Below are positions 9,205-15,283 of a DNA stretch of 33,286 bases, piece after piece. The stretch is taken from positions 1 to 33,286 of IMG/VR virus record IMGVR_UViG_3300031857_000762. One strand, given 5' to 3'. This DNA comes from a virus. Each line of letters starts with the position of its first letter. The first letter of the stretch is position 1. The position numbers were made by a program, and so were the translations under genes. The notes under the pieces are model-generated. The model saw nothing but the letters and a program-made list of their open reading frames with translations. It was not told the DNA's origin and searched no databases.

Positions 9205-9466
9205 TTGGGCCGCAAAGTTTGCGGAGATGCAGGAAGAACAAACGGGTAGGCCGGAGGAGGGCTTCTACACCACGGTGGAATGGGCGGAGAAGATCCACCG
9301 GAGCACCCCGCAAGCGTCTCGGCTCTTGCGGACTGCCATCGCGGATGGAGCGGCAGAGATGCGGATGTACAAGGTGCAAGTTGGCCGGTGGAAGCGCCCC
9401 ATACCGCATTACCGGCTCATTCAACCCGCTCGATCAAAACGTGGGTGTTCCGGTACGGCTTCTTGA
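9164..9466 (+). CDS. winged-helix DNA-binding-like protein
   Basis: The product, about 100 residues, contains a winged-helix-type segment: GFYTTVEWAEK, a recognition-helix-like STPQASRLLRTAI, then a beta wing with conserved aromatic/basic residues (YKVQVGRWKRPIPHYRL). Similar small phage proteins share the TxxEWA...QASRLLR...HYxL pattern and are thought to be transcription or replication regulators. The ATG at 9164 overlaps the preceding gene by 41 bases; an alternative ATG at 9227 would give 80 residues and avoids the overlap. Its 3' end overlaps the convergent resolvase gene by 50 bases. Confidence 0.6.
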   Translation: MTHSPHRLRSKAISWAAKFAEMQEEQTGRPEEGFYTTVEWAEKIHRSTPQASRLLRTAIADGAAEMRMYKVQVGRWKRPIPHYRLIQPARSKRGCSGTAS

Positions 9467-9823
9467 CCTGGTACTGGCGGAAATGGAAGTCGATGGTCGT
9501 CGGATCGTCGTCCGGTATCAGACCCTCGTAGCGGATGGCATCTAGGAGCGGTTTGCAGCCTCCGGCGCCGTTATCGACGTCGAGGGGGCGGGAACCGTAG
9601 CGCGTGAAGACAACGCGGAAACGAGCGCGTCCCTTGCCTCCTTCTTCAACTTGGTCAGGATCCAATGGTTTCTGCCCAGCATCGTGTTGAGCGACGGGGT
9701 TGTGTAAGCGGGCAGGGTCAAACTTATCGGATACTGGGTCTGGGGATTCCATGGCTTGTTAGCGACTTTGGGCTTCGTTCGCCGCTTTCCTGACTCGGTA
9801 GAAGTTGCAGATTTGCCACGCAT
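9417..9823 (-). pseudogene. rusA: RusA-like Holliday junction resolvase, split across two frames
   Basis: The RusA pattern is present but in two frames. From the ATG at 9823 one frame (ending at 9542) reads a typical N-terminus: LPAYTTPSLNTMLGRNHW followed by a Lys-rich helix. The conserved C-terminal half, with RYGSRPLDVDN, a CKPLLDAI helix and LIPDDDP (the acidic metal-binding residues), lies in the frame ending at 9417. Joining them needs a -1 shift, between roughly 9650 and 9600. I see no canonical X-XXY-YYZ slippery heptamer there, only an AGGAGG near 9640, so a broken gene, a sequence error or unusual recoding are all possible. RusA would cut recombination and replication junctions before packaging. 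Confidence 0.65.
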
Positions 9824-9992
9824 ACGGATGTGAGATGTCAAAAAGCCTTGCGATAGCTTTGCAGGAGACTCCCGACCAATAGAGCTCCCGCATCCGCTTG
9901 ACGTGCCATGGGGACGTCCTCGTCCGATACTTCCTCCCGGTCCAATACCGGACTGGGGCTGGGTCTGGCGGGATGTACGGCGGGCGGCTCAT
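9759..9992 (-). CDS. helix-turn-helix protein
   Basis: The 77-residue product has a Pro/Arg-rich N-terminus and a C-terminal homeodomain-like HTH (residues 29-66): HVKRMRELYWSGVSCKAIAR followed by LFDISHPYAWQICN. Such single-HTH phage proteins bind DNA as regulators. It overlaps the 3' part of the replication-type gene by 155 bases in another frame and the resolvase gene by 65 bases. The first ATG is at 9992. A later ATG at 9893 would remove most of the overlap but also part of the domain, so the start is uncertain. Confidence 0.55.
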   Translation of the reverse strand: MSRPPYIPPDPAPVRYWTGRKYRTRTSPWHVKRMRELYWSGVSCKAIARLFDISHPYAWQICNFYRVRKAANEAQSR

Positions 9993-10506
9993 TGAGCTTG
10001 GCTATGATGTACCTCTGGGCGGAGGCGTCCAGCGCAGACCACGGCTTGTCCGCATGGGAGGGATCGGCGCTATTCTCCCGTACCCAGTCCCGCCAGCCGG
10101 CTGGTTCCGCCGGACCTTGGGGCTGGGCGGGGGCAAAGGATGTCTTGCCCGCACCGGAGTACTGGATGGGGCGGTCAGCCATGGCCTTGTTGAGCCAGTT
10201 GATGAACCGACGCTGGGATACCCCGACGCCACGGACGGATGCCCATGCTTGGGCCTTCCCCAGCTCACGGCGGATGTCGATACCAGCGTAGGCGGGGTTG
10301 GCTTCCAACTCCTCCAGCCAGCCCTCCTCGACCACCTTGGGGGCCGCCTTCTTGGGTTTCGGACTGTCCGATACCAGCAAGCCACCGTGGGGGTAGGAGT
10401 CATAGGCCGCCTGCATGGTAGCCAGCCATTCATCCTTGTTTAGCCTCCTGCCCACCTGTTTGGCCTTATGGCAGCAGGCAGCAAAGGCATGTTCAGCGAA
10501 AGTCAT
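9838..10506 (-). CDS. replication-type phage protein
   Basis: The 222-residue product contains LEANPAYAGIDIRRELGKAQ, then a segment ending in RRFINWLNKAM (residues 66-110). This is a signature seen in the C-terminal parts of phage and plasmid replication initiator or helicase-loader proteins (the 'Y.GIDi..E..K...W......T.rRF.NWLnk' pattern). An acidic/Pro-rich tail follows. There is no ATPase or primase motif, so it would act as a DNA-binding or loading factor if the inference holds. The ATG overlaps the end of the endolysin gene by 14 bases. Confidence 0.55.
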   Translation of the reverse strand: MTFAEHAFAACCHKAKQVGRRLNKDEWLATMQAAYDSYPHGGLLVSDSPKPKKAAPKVVEEGWLEELEANPAYAGIDIRRELGKAQAWASVRGVGVSQRRFINWLNKAMADRPIQYSGAGKTSFAPAQPQGPAEPAGWRDWVRENSADPSHADKPWSALDASAQRYIIAKLNEPPAVHPARPSPSPVLDREEVSDEDVPMARQADAGALLVGSLLQSYRKAF

Positions 10507-10918
10507 GGTCGTAGTACAGGTTGTGGACGTGCTCGGCGTAGCTCCAGGGCTCCCTCATCCGCCGCCTCATGCCCTCATACCCACAGTTCCACCGGAGGGC
10601 TAGGAGCCAGACGCTGGGCCTGATCCCATCCCGTTCCATCCGCTGGATGGCTTGGAAGAGGGCTTTCCTTGCGATTTGGCGGGCTTTGTCGGGCTGGGAG
10701 GCTCGGAGGTAGGGGTCGCTGGAGAATTCGCTCCAAGTGGCCCGAGTGAACTGGAGGGCGCCGCCGGGGCTGGCCCAGCGGGCGCCTTCCCTAGCCTCGA
10801 TGCACCGGATCAGGCGGTCGAGGTCAATCGTCGCTCCATGGCTTGTTGTCACGGGCAAGCATGTAGCCGATGCAGATACCAATAACCAAAGTGCAAGCAA
10901 CAGTGGTGAGGTAGGCAT
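10493..10918 (-). CDS. secreted lytic transglycosylase-like endolysin
   Basis: The 141-residue product begins with a hydrophobic leader (residues 3-20, LLLALWLLVSASA) typical of a secretion signal. A lysozyme-like fold segment follows, with a candidate catalytic Glu in CIEAREGARW and the downstream GGALQFTRATWSEF block found in SLT/lysozyme-like muramidases. The C-terminus ends in NLYYDHDFR. It would cleave peptidoglycan in the periplasm and needs no holin pore if exported by Sec. It lies within the replication-type operon, separate from the holin-like genes at 7.6-8.5 kb. The catalytic assignment is by pattern only. Confidence 0.7.
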   Translation of the reverse strand: MPTSPLLLALWLLVSASATCLPVTTSHGATIDLDRLIRCIEAREGARWASPGGALQFTRATWSEFSSDPYLRASQPDKARQIARKALFQAIQRMERDGIRPSVWLLALRWNCGYEGMRRRMREPWSYAEHVHNLYYDHDFR

Positions 10919-10928
10919 AGATGCTCAT
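10824..10928 (-). CDS. nested 34-residue membrane peptide
   Basis: A complete frame starts at an ATG two bases after the preceding stop and encodes 34 residues: a hydrophobic span (residues 4-23) then the charged tail ARDNKPWSDD. It lies almost wholly inside the first third of the endolysin gene in another frame, so the same DNA encodes both this membrane helix and the endolysin leader. Spacing to the upstream gene favours this start over the endolysin ATG ten bases later. It could be a holin/antiholin- or spanin-like lysis peptide, or a by-product of hydrophobic codon composition. Confidence 0.4.
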   Translation of the reverse strand: MSIYAYLTTVACTLVIGICIGYMLARDNKPWSDD

Positions 10929-10930
10929 GG

Positions 10931-11236
10931 TCAAAAGGTGGTCATGCTCCAGCGGGTTATGATGCGTCCGTGGGCGGTAGGGGACTTGGCTGGCTCGTAA
11001 GAGCCGGTAAGCCCGTTCCGTTTTACGAAGGTCCGACAAACGGCCCCGATGGCATTGGTATGGTTGGGCGGCTGGCCGATCAGCGTGACGACCTCCTCCG
11101 CCGTGAATGAGCCGTTGGCCTTCAGTAGGGCGGCTGCCTGCTGTTCAAAGTCTGCCACCCAGCGTTCTGGAGTGTGTTCCAGAACGAGGGCGCAGCCTGC
11201 ATCTTTCAACTCCTGACCTGATTGTGTGTGTGTCAT
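10931..11236 (-). CDS. winged-helix-like phage protein of unknown function
   Basis: The 101-residue product has a helical N-terminus, a central FTAEEVVTLIG helix and a wing-like C-terminal part (AIGAVCRTFVKRNGLTGSYE then HGRIITRW). The arrangement resembles small winged-helix phage proteins with the pattern 'AwGav...a...glI...gY.p......HG....W' found in replication modules. The start follows a CACCAAC-ATG leader without SD, similar to that of the gene at 13894. The function is unknown; DNA binding is an inference. Confidence 0.6.
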   Translation of the reverse strand: MTHTQSGQELKDAGCALVLEHTPERWVADFEQQAAALLKANGSFTAEEVVTLIGQPPNHTNAIGAVCRTFVKRNGLTGSYEPAKSPTAHGRIITRWSMTTF

Positions 11237-11271
11237 GTTGGTGATCTCTAACGGTAGGCTTACAGATCCAG

Positions 11272-11505
11272 CTAACGGAACCTAGCGGTCTTCTTGGCGA
11301 TCTTGGCGGGCTGCTTCACGAACTGCTTGCCCGCCCGCATTCCCTTCTTCTTGGCCCGGTTGGTCGCCGCCTTCTCGGCTGGAGAAAGCGACTTCCAAGC
11401 GGCGGCGGGCAGATACCGTTCACCGGTCTCCAGCGACGGTTTCCCGCTGCTGGTGCGCCAGTTCTGGTTGGTCCAATCGCGGAGGGACTTCTGGGTAGCC
11501 TTCAC
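11272..11505 (-). CDS. small basic phage protein (DUF5872-like)
   Basis: The 77-residue product starts at a GTG that overlaps the preceding stop (GTGA) and is preceded nine bases upstream by AGGAGG, one of the few good Shine-Dalgarno sites in the window. It contains LRDWTNQNWRTSSGKPS, ERYLPAAAWKSLS and a Lys/Ala-rich tail (AEKAATNRAKKKG, KQPAKIAKKTARFR). This matches the small basic phage proteins grouped as DUF5872-like; their function is unknown. The strong basic charge suggests nucleic-acid contact. Confidence 0.75.
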   Translation of the reverse strand: MKATQKSLRDWTNQNWRTSSGKPSLETGERYLPAAAWKSLSPAEKAATNRAKKKGMRAGKQFVKQPAKIAKKTARFR

Positions 11506-11681
11506 GATTTGTACCCTCCTCCCTGCCGCTTGTACTCGGCGGCGAGGAATTGTGCTTTCCTCGCGGACCATTGCCCTGGCCGGCCACCCTTACCACCAGC
11601 TTTGATGCGTTCAAAGAGCTGCTTCCGCATCCCCGGCTTGGTATAAACGCCCGCTTCGTTGACTCTGGATTTGGTTGGCAT
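11502..11681 (-). CDS. 59-residue basic phage protein
   Basis: The product contains GMRKQLFERIKAGGKGG and ends in KAQFLAAEYKRQGGGYKS. The GKGG-xPGQWSARKAQ-LA--Y---GGGY pattern is common in tiny phage proteins paired with the DUF5872-like protein that follows it here. The ATG at 11681 lies five bases after the upstream stop, and the stop overlaps the next GTG. The function is unknown. The frame remains open much further upstream, but only this final part is supported. Confidence 0.75.
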   Translation of the reverse strand: MPTKSRVNEAGVYTKPGMRKQLFERIKAGGKGGRPGQWSARKAQFLAAEYKRQGGGYKS

Positions 11682-11686
11682 GGTGG

Positions 11687-12340
11687 TCAGAACGGGACTT
11701 CCTCGGCGGGTTGCAAGTCTTCCTCGGCGGGAGCGTCGGGCGGCTCGGCGTTGGGCGTACCCATGACGAACGCTTTGTACTCCTCGGACTCCGCGCAGAG
11801 CTTCTCGATCCACGGCGGAAGATCTTCGGGCCAGTTGATGTCCTTGTGGCCCATCTTCTTCGCGTTGGCGATTGCTTCGATGACGTTGAAGTACAATGCG
11901 GGGTTTTCGGGCGGCAGGGACTTCATCGACTTCGGCAGCGCGGAAATGCTGCTGATGTTGGCGTAGGTGGCCCCTGCGCGGTCCTGATGGAGCACGGACA
12001 GGAGGCAGTTGGCACCGATCAACTTGGACACATCGAAGCCGGCAAGCTCTGCTGGCGTGAACGGACGACCCCTCCACGATTGCAGGTCTTTACGAAGGCT
12101 CGCCTTCTCGTTGAGCGAGAGGGTGTATCGCTTGGAGATGCCTCGCGGCAGATCCTTGCCTTTGATTTCGATCCGCTCTCCGGGGATCTCAAACGCTACG
12201 ACCACCTTGGGACGCGGCGTGTACTGTTGGCTAGGCTGGGTGCCGACGGCTACAACTCCGTAGCACACTGCATGATGAGTTCCTGCGGGAACTGGATCAG
12301 ACTTCTGGCCTGATGAACTGGCTGATACGTTTATGGGCAT
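11687..12340 (-). CDS. probable single-stranded DNA-binding protein of the recombination module
   Basis: The 217-residue product has a beta-rich core: an N-terminal strand region (HHAVCYGVVAVGT), KVVVAFEIPGERI, the hallmark SKRYTLSLNEKASLRKDL followed by WRGRPFTP, and ANCLLSVLH...ATYANISSI. A short acidic tail ends in EEVPF. The family with the KRYTxSL-EKA-LR--L--WRGR-F signature is common in phages next to PD-(D/E)XK nucleases, as here. The OB-fold-like strand order and acidic C-terminal tip, as in SSB proteins, suggest ssDNA binding. This is an inference, not a proven family function. Confidence 0.6.
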   Translation of the reverse strand: MPINVSASSSGQKSDPVPAGTHHAVCYGVVAVGTQPSQQYTPRPKVVVAFEIPGERIEIKGKDLPRGISKRYTLSLNEKASLRKDLQSWRGRPFTPAELAGFDVSKLIGANCLLSVLHQDRAGATYANISSISALPKSMKSLPPENPALYFNVIEAIANAKKMGHKDINWPEDLPPWIEKLCAESEEYKAFVMGTPNAEPPDAPAEEDLQPAEEVPF

Positions 12341-12401
12341 GGTTGTTTTAGTTGGACTTACTGGTTGGTTGGACTAACAAAGGGACGCTGTGTGTGTCAC
12401 A

Positions 12402-12435
12402 CCCCTGCCGGCTGTGTGTCGTCGGCAGGGGTTTT
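12402..12435 (+). terminator. intercistronic hairpin, terminator-like on the + strand
   Basis: A perfect 9-bp stem (CCCCTGCCG / CGGCAGGGG) with a 12-base loop is followed by TTTT on the + strand. It lies in the 98-base gap between two leftward genes, where the minus-strand copy lacks a T run. It may block antisense transcription or act as an mRNA-stabilising hairpin between the nuclease and the ssDNA-binding gene. Confidence 0.5.
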
Positions 12436-12438
12436 CAC

Positions 12439-13212
12439 TTACTTGGGTCGGTAGTTCTTCAGATACTGCCAGAGATGGTTGGCGGCCTTAAACGCCTCCC
12501 AAGCCTTCTCCAGTTGCAGGTCGTCGTAGGTCACGATCTGAACGCGACCAGGTTCCGTCGTGGAGATGTAGACGTTGGCCCCGATGGCGCTGGGATGGAT
12601 GTCGCCCCACTTCGCTGCGTAGTAGGCGGCGATTTGCATGGGCTCGGTCTCCCACGGCTCAATCTTGACGCCGGGCTTGGTCTTGCGCGACTTGAAGTCC
12701 AAGATGCCCTGCTTGCCATCTTTGACCATGATGGCGTCCGTCGTGCCAGCGTAGCCAACAAAGTCGTTCACCAAACGAAGTTCATGCTGGACGAGCTTGA
12801 TGCCGGCAAACTCCAGATCCTGCTTCACCAGTTTGACGTAATCGTAGACATCCTCTGGCACCGAGCTGATTCCCTCCTTGAAGGCTAATTCAATGCCAGC
12901 GTGGATGCGGGTGCCGAGATCCGCAGCGTCGGAGACTTGCTCAAACGCTCCGTCAATGATGCGGCGGCTGTAGGCGCCTACTTCCTCGGCGTCCTGCGGC
13001 GGGTTGGAGTAAGCCCGCTCGGCCACCTGCTGGAGCTTCCAGTCGTCTAGGGACGGCTTGGCGAGCACGGAGAGCACCGTAGTGACGCTGGGGTACAGGT
13101 TCAGCTTGCGGGCGTCTGCGATGGTGGTTGCACGCATCCCGCCGCCTTTGGCCTTCGGCACCTCAAAGACCGCATTGCCGTCCTTATCGTACCAATGCTG
13201 GGACTTGCTCAC
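12439..13212 (-). CDS. PD-(D/E)XK exonuclease, RecB/Cas4-like
   Basis: The 257-residue product has the core of the RecB/Cas4-type nuclease superfamily: a conserved LGTRIHAGIE (His104), VQHELRLV (about residue 142), GTTDAIM with Asp159, GILDFKSRK with Asp172 and Lys174, and the downstream QIAAYY helix. These are the metal ligands and the Lys of the PD-(D/E)XK active site. There is no helicase or Fe-S cysteine cluster. It probably resects phage DNA for recombination together with the adjacent ssDNA-binding-type protein. The GTG start is fixed by a GTGA overlap with the preceding gene. Confidence 0.85.
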   Translation of the reverse strand: MSKSQHWYDKDGNAVFEVPKAKGGGMRATTIADARKLNLYPSVTTVLSVLAKPSLDDWKLQQVAERAYSNPPQDAEEVGAYSRRIIDGAFEQVSDAADLGTRIHAGIELAFKEGISSVPEDVYDYVKLVKQDLEFAGIKLVQHELRLVNDFVGYAGTTDAIMVKDGKQGILDFKSRKTKPGVKIEPWETEPMQIAAYYAAKWGDIHPSAIGANVYISTTEPGRVQIVTYDDLQLEKAWEAFKAANHLWQYLKNYRPK

Positions 13213-13454
13213 GGCTGCGCCTCCTTTCGTGCTGCGTCGAGTGCCTTGGCCGAGATGATAACCACCGCATCGTCAGGGTGAAGCCACGCGGAGCATCGCC
13301 CCCATTGGCGTTTGCCGTCTGATCCGCTGTATCGCTCTAGCTCGTCAGCGTCAGATAACATCTTTCGCAGCGCGGCGTTCTCCTGCTCTAGCTGCTTGAA
13401 CTTCTCCTCGCGGCAGTCGCAGGCGAAGTGATGGGTGGTGCACTCTTTGCTCAT
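13209..13454 (-). CDS. hypothetical protein with Cys/His N-terminus and coiled coil
   Basis: The 81-residue product opens with ECTTHHFACDCREEKF, containing three Cys and two His that could bind zinc. A coiled-coil segment follows (QLEQENAALRKMLSDADEL). The second half has a Trp-rich WGRCSAWLHPDD patch. It overlaps both neighbours by four bases (ATGA upstream, GTGA downstream). Small phage proteins with a leading Cys/His patch and a following QLEAENAALR coil are common in early operons; their function is unknown. Confidence 0.65.
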   Translation of the reverse strand: MSKECTTHHFACDCREEKFKQLEQENAALRKMLSDADELERYSGSDGKRQWGRCSAWLHPDDAVVIISAKALDAARKEAQP

Positions 13455-13687
13455 AGTTTGCCCTCCTCGCCCAGCGCGATGTCGATGCCATGCAGGTCTA
13501 GGCTGACCTCCGAGGCCATCAGTTCGATCTTGTTGGTCACGCGGTAGGCGTCCCAGTAGCGCCCATCCTTGATAAGCTCGGAGGCTTGGGTCACCTCATC
13601 GATGACTTCCAGCAGCTTGGCACATAGCTTGGCACGGGCCAGCAGCTCGTCACCGCCGACAGGGCGGAATTCTTTGTTGGCGACCAT
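13451..13687 (-). CDS. hypothetical early protein
   Basis: The 78-residue, mainly helical acidic product has no recognisable motif. It begins three bases after the preceding stop and ends in an ATGA overlap with the next gene. Position between the RHH regulator and the recombination genes makes it an early gene. The function is unknown. Confidence 0.6.
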   Translation of the reverse strand: MVANKEFRPVGGDELLARAKLCAKLLEVIDEVTQASELIKDGRYWDAYRVTNKIELMASEVSLDLHGIDIALGEEGKL

Positions 13688-13690
13688 AAC

Positions 13691-13894
13691 TCACCACCAT
13701 CCTTTCTCGCTCCAGACGTCGGCGCTCCAGGTGCCGGTCAGCTCGTGCATGGATTCGCACCAGTTGAGGGCGGCGGCTTCATCGAGGCCGGCATCAACCG
13801 GCTTGTTCACTTCGGCCAGATGGTCGAAGAACGCGGACTGCTCGGAGTGGTACTCGTAGTAGTCCTTGATGTGACTGTCGTGTGTGTCGGTCAT
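13691..13894 (-). CDS. hypothetical early protein
   Basis: The 67-residue acidic product is rich in aromatic residues (DYYEYHSEQSAFFDHL, WCESMHEL, ending in WSEKGWW). Its start follows an ACCAAC-ATG leader like that at 11236. No domain is recognised. Small acidic aromatic proteins in early phage operons are sometimes DNA mimics or inhibitors of host enzymes, but nothing here proves that. Confidence 0.55.
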   Translation of the reverse strand: MTDTHDSHIKDYYEYHSEQSAFFDHLAEVNKPVDAGLDEAAALNWCESMHELTGTWSADVWSEKGWW

Positions 13895-13912
13895 GTTGGT
13901 TACTGGTTTGGG

Positions 13913-14077
13913 TTACTTGATCGCTGACAGATGGGTGACGAGCACCGAGCGCACGAACACGGCTTTCGGGATAAGCTGGGCGTCCGTGACCTTGGACAAC
14001 TTCTCCCACAGATGCGCGGGGAGGTCAATCGTTACGGTGCGGCGGGCTGGCTTCTTGTGCTTCACGGCACTACCCAT
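13913..14077 (-). CDS. ribbon-helix-helix DNA-binding protein
   Basis: The 54-residue product has a basic N-terminus (VKHKKPARR), a single strand RRTVTIDLP and two helices (HLWEKLSKVTD, AVFVRSVLVTHLSAI), the layout of a CopG/Arc-type ribbon-helix-helix repressor that binds DNA as a dimer. It is the first gene of the long leftward operon. The ATG at 14077 is preferred; an upstream TTG at 14101 would add eight residues translated from the tandem repeat. It probably regulates its own operon. Confidence 0.65.
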   Translation of the reverse strand: MGSAVKHKKPARRTVTIDLPAHLWEKLSKVTDAQLIPKAVFVRSVLVTHLSAIK

Positions 14078-14080
14078 GTG

Positions 14081-14098
14081 CGTGCATTGCGTGCATTG
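14081..14098. repeat. tandem 9-bp repeat, candidate operator
   Basis: Two exact, adjacent copies of CGTGCATTG lie 4 to 21 bases upstream of the ribbon-helix-helix gene start. RHH proteins typically bind tandem short sites close to their own promoter, so this is a plausible autoregulatory operator. Confidence 0.45.
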
Positions 14099-14149
14099 CA
14101 AGCACTATTTTCACTTTCCCCAAAAAAAAGATTGAACCCAACCCGGAAT

Positions 14150-14168
14150 CGTCCCGTCATACGGGACG
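14150..14168. promoter_or_regulatory. perfect inverted repeat in divergent region
   Basis: An 8-bp perfect inverted repeat (CGTCCCGT / ACGGGACG) with a three-base CAT spacer lies 74 bases upstream of the leftward RHH gene. It could be an operator or an RNA hairpin. A short A-run (14122-14129) and AT-richer DNA before it would suit a promoter, but I cannot fix -35 and -10 boxes. Confidence 0.45.
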
Positions 14169-14225
14169 TTCGCTGGGTAGAAGCAGCCGACGAAGACTTT
14201 TCTGTTAGGGTTCGTATTCATTGTG

Positions 14226-14267
14226 AAAAGCCCGAGTTGTGCCTTCTACCACAGCTCGGGCTTTTTT
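14226..14267 (+). terminator. strong rho-independent terminator
   Basis: A 12-bp stem (GCCCGAGTTGTG paired with CACAGCTCGGGC, one G-U) with a loop of about eight bases is followed by six T on the + strand and preceded by AAAA, giving a weaker minus-strand terminator. It stands in a divergent intergenic region where no annotated gene ends, so it must stop a transcript that starts inside this region or is antisense to the early operon. Confidence 0.8.
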
Positions 14268-14268
14268 C

Positions 14269-14620
14269 ATGGCCTGGGCGAAGGCGGGCCGTGGGAGCCT
14301 AGCCACAGAAGTACGGTAACGGTGAGCGACCCCGCTAACAGCGAGTCCTGCCACCACCCAATCGGCAGCCAGAATCATCACCCGCTGGCGTAAGAGCGAA
14401 GGTCAAACCTAGTGAGCCGAGGGAGCAACCGTGTGCAATAGGCGCATCCGAGCGGTCCCCTCATGTGTCCCGTGACACCCCGTCCAAGGCGCGTACAGCC
14501 CCTTGAATCACAGCTTGCCCCCTAGCAGGGGTGAGCTGTGCCCGTAGCGGTTACCCGAACCAAAACGCGGTAAAGCCCCAGTAGGCTTGCCCCGAGCGGC
14601 CCCGCTGCTACCTAGCCCGT
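14269..14620 (+). ncRNA. possible structured RNA or structured leader
   Basis: These 350 bases hold no convincing gene in any frame but many nested pairings: GGGCCG (14286) can pair with CGGCCC (14597), enclosing the segment. CTGCC/GGCAG closes a hairpin at 14348-14367. Within 14420-14461, GAGGG/CCCTC, ACCG/CGGT and TGTGC/GCGCA stack. ACAGCT...AGCTGT with an inner CCCC/GGGG forms a strong stem at 14510-14539, and AGCGG/CCGCT one at 14595-14606. Strand is a guess: the + strand leads into the next gene. It matches no RNA family I can name. Confidence 0.3.
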
Positions 14621-15283
14621 ATGAAACAGTTTCTCCGTACAATGTCCCTTCAGCGGATCGCTGATGTGCTGAAGCTCAAGCTCAACGGCACGTTGTTCAA
14701 GAGCCAGAGCAACTTGGACATCGTCGGAGGGCGGAACATTACCTTGGCCCAGACGGAGGCGAACAACCTGTCCACCGTAACAATCACTGCGGGGAAAGCG
14801 GGTGTGTGGGGATACTTCGGGGAATTCTGGTCTACGGGGAGCCAGTTAGCGTCGGACACCACAACGAGCTATACATGCACGTTTACGGACTCGTATGCGT
14901 TCAACGATGGGGTCCGCTTGGCGAACGGGACGCAGATCACCTTTGACCACGTAGGGAAGTACAACATCCAAGTGTCCTGCCAGCTCATCAATACGGCAGC
15001 CCAGATCCATGATATCACGGTCTGGTTTAGGAAGAACAACCAAGGTGATGTGGGTAACATTGCGGACTCGGCCTCATTTGTCAGCGTGCCGAACAGCCAC
15101 GGTGGGATTGATGGACGGTTGATCTTGGCTTACAACATCATCGAGGATGTGCTGCCGGGGGACTACGTTGAAGTGGTCTATGCCGTGACCAACACAGCCG
15201 TGTCGATGCAGACGATTGCGGCTGGTACGACCCCGACCACACCCCGTTCCCCATCCATCATCCTGACGGCAACACAAGTGTGA
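14621..15283 (+). CDS. receptor-binding or tail fibre-type protein
   Basis: The 220-residue product starts with a short helical region (residues 1-25), then the segment LDIVGGRNITLAQTEANNLS common before fibre tips. A C-terminal beta-sandwich-like domain follows (residues 65-220) with GKYNIQVSCQLINTAAQIHD, DITVWFRKN, LAYNIIEDVLPGDYVEVVY and a terminal PRSPSIILTATQV. This is the jelly-roll (C1q/TNF-like) fold signature frequent in phage fibre tips, which bind host surface sugars or proteins. A second ATG at 14642 is possible. It is physically apart from the other tail genes and follows a long structured non-coding segment. Confidence 0.7.
   Translation: MKQFLRTMSLQRIADVLKLKLNGTLFKSQSNLDIVGGRNITLAQTEANNLSTVTITAGKAGVWGYFGEFWSTGSQLASDTTTSYTCTFTDSYAFNDGVRLANGTQITFDHVGKYNIQVSCQLINTAAQIHDITVWFRKNNQGDVGNIADSASFVSVPNSHGGIDGRLILAYNIIEDVLPGDYVEVVYAVTNTAVSMQTIAAGTTPTTPRSPSIILTATQV

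Noticed and set aside
9898-10443. 181-codon + strand frame
   Set aside because: Antisense to the replication-type gene; Gly-rich with no domain.
11682-12077. Upstream extension of the 59-residue gene in the same frame
   Set aside because: It overlaps the ssDNA-binding-type gene in another frame and is Arg-rich nonsense; only the last 59 codons from the ATG at 11681 resemble a real protein.
14290-14420. Resemblance to RNase P RNA (ACAGAA, GTAAGAGCG-like words)
   Set aside because: The words are in the wrong order and spacing, and the other conserved RNase P blocks are missing.
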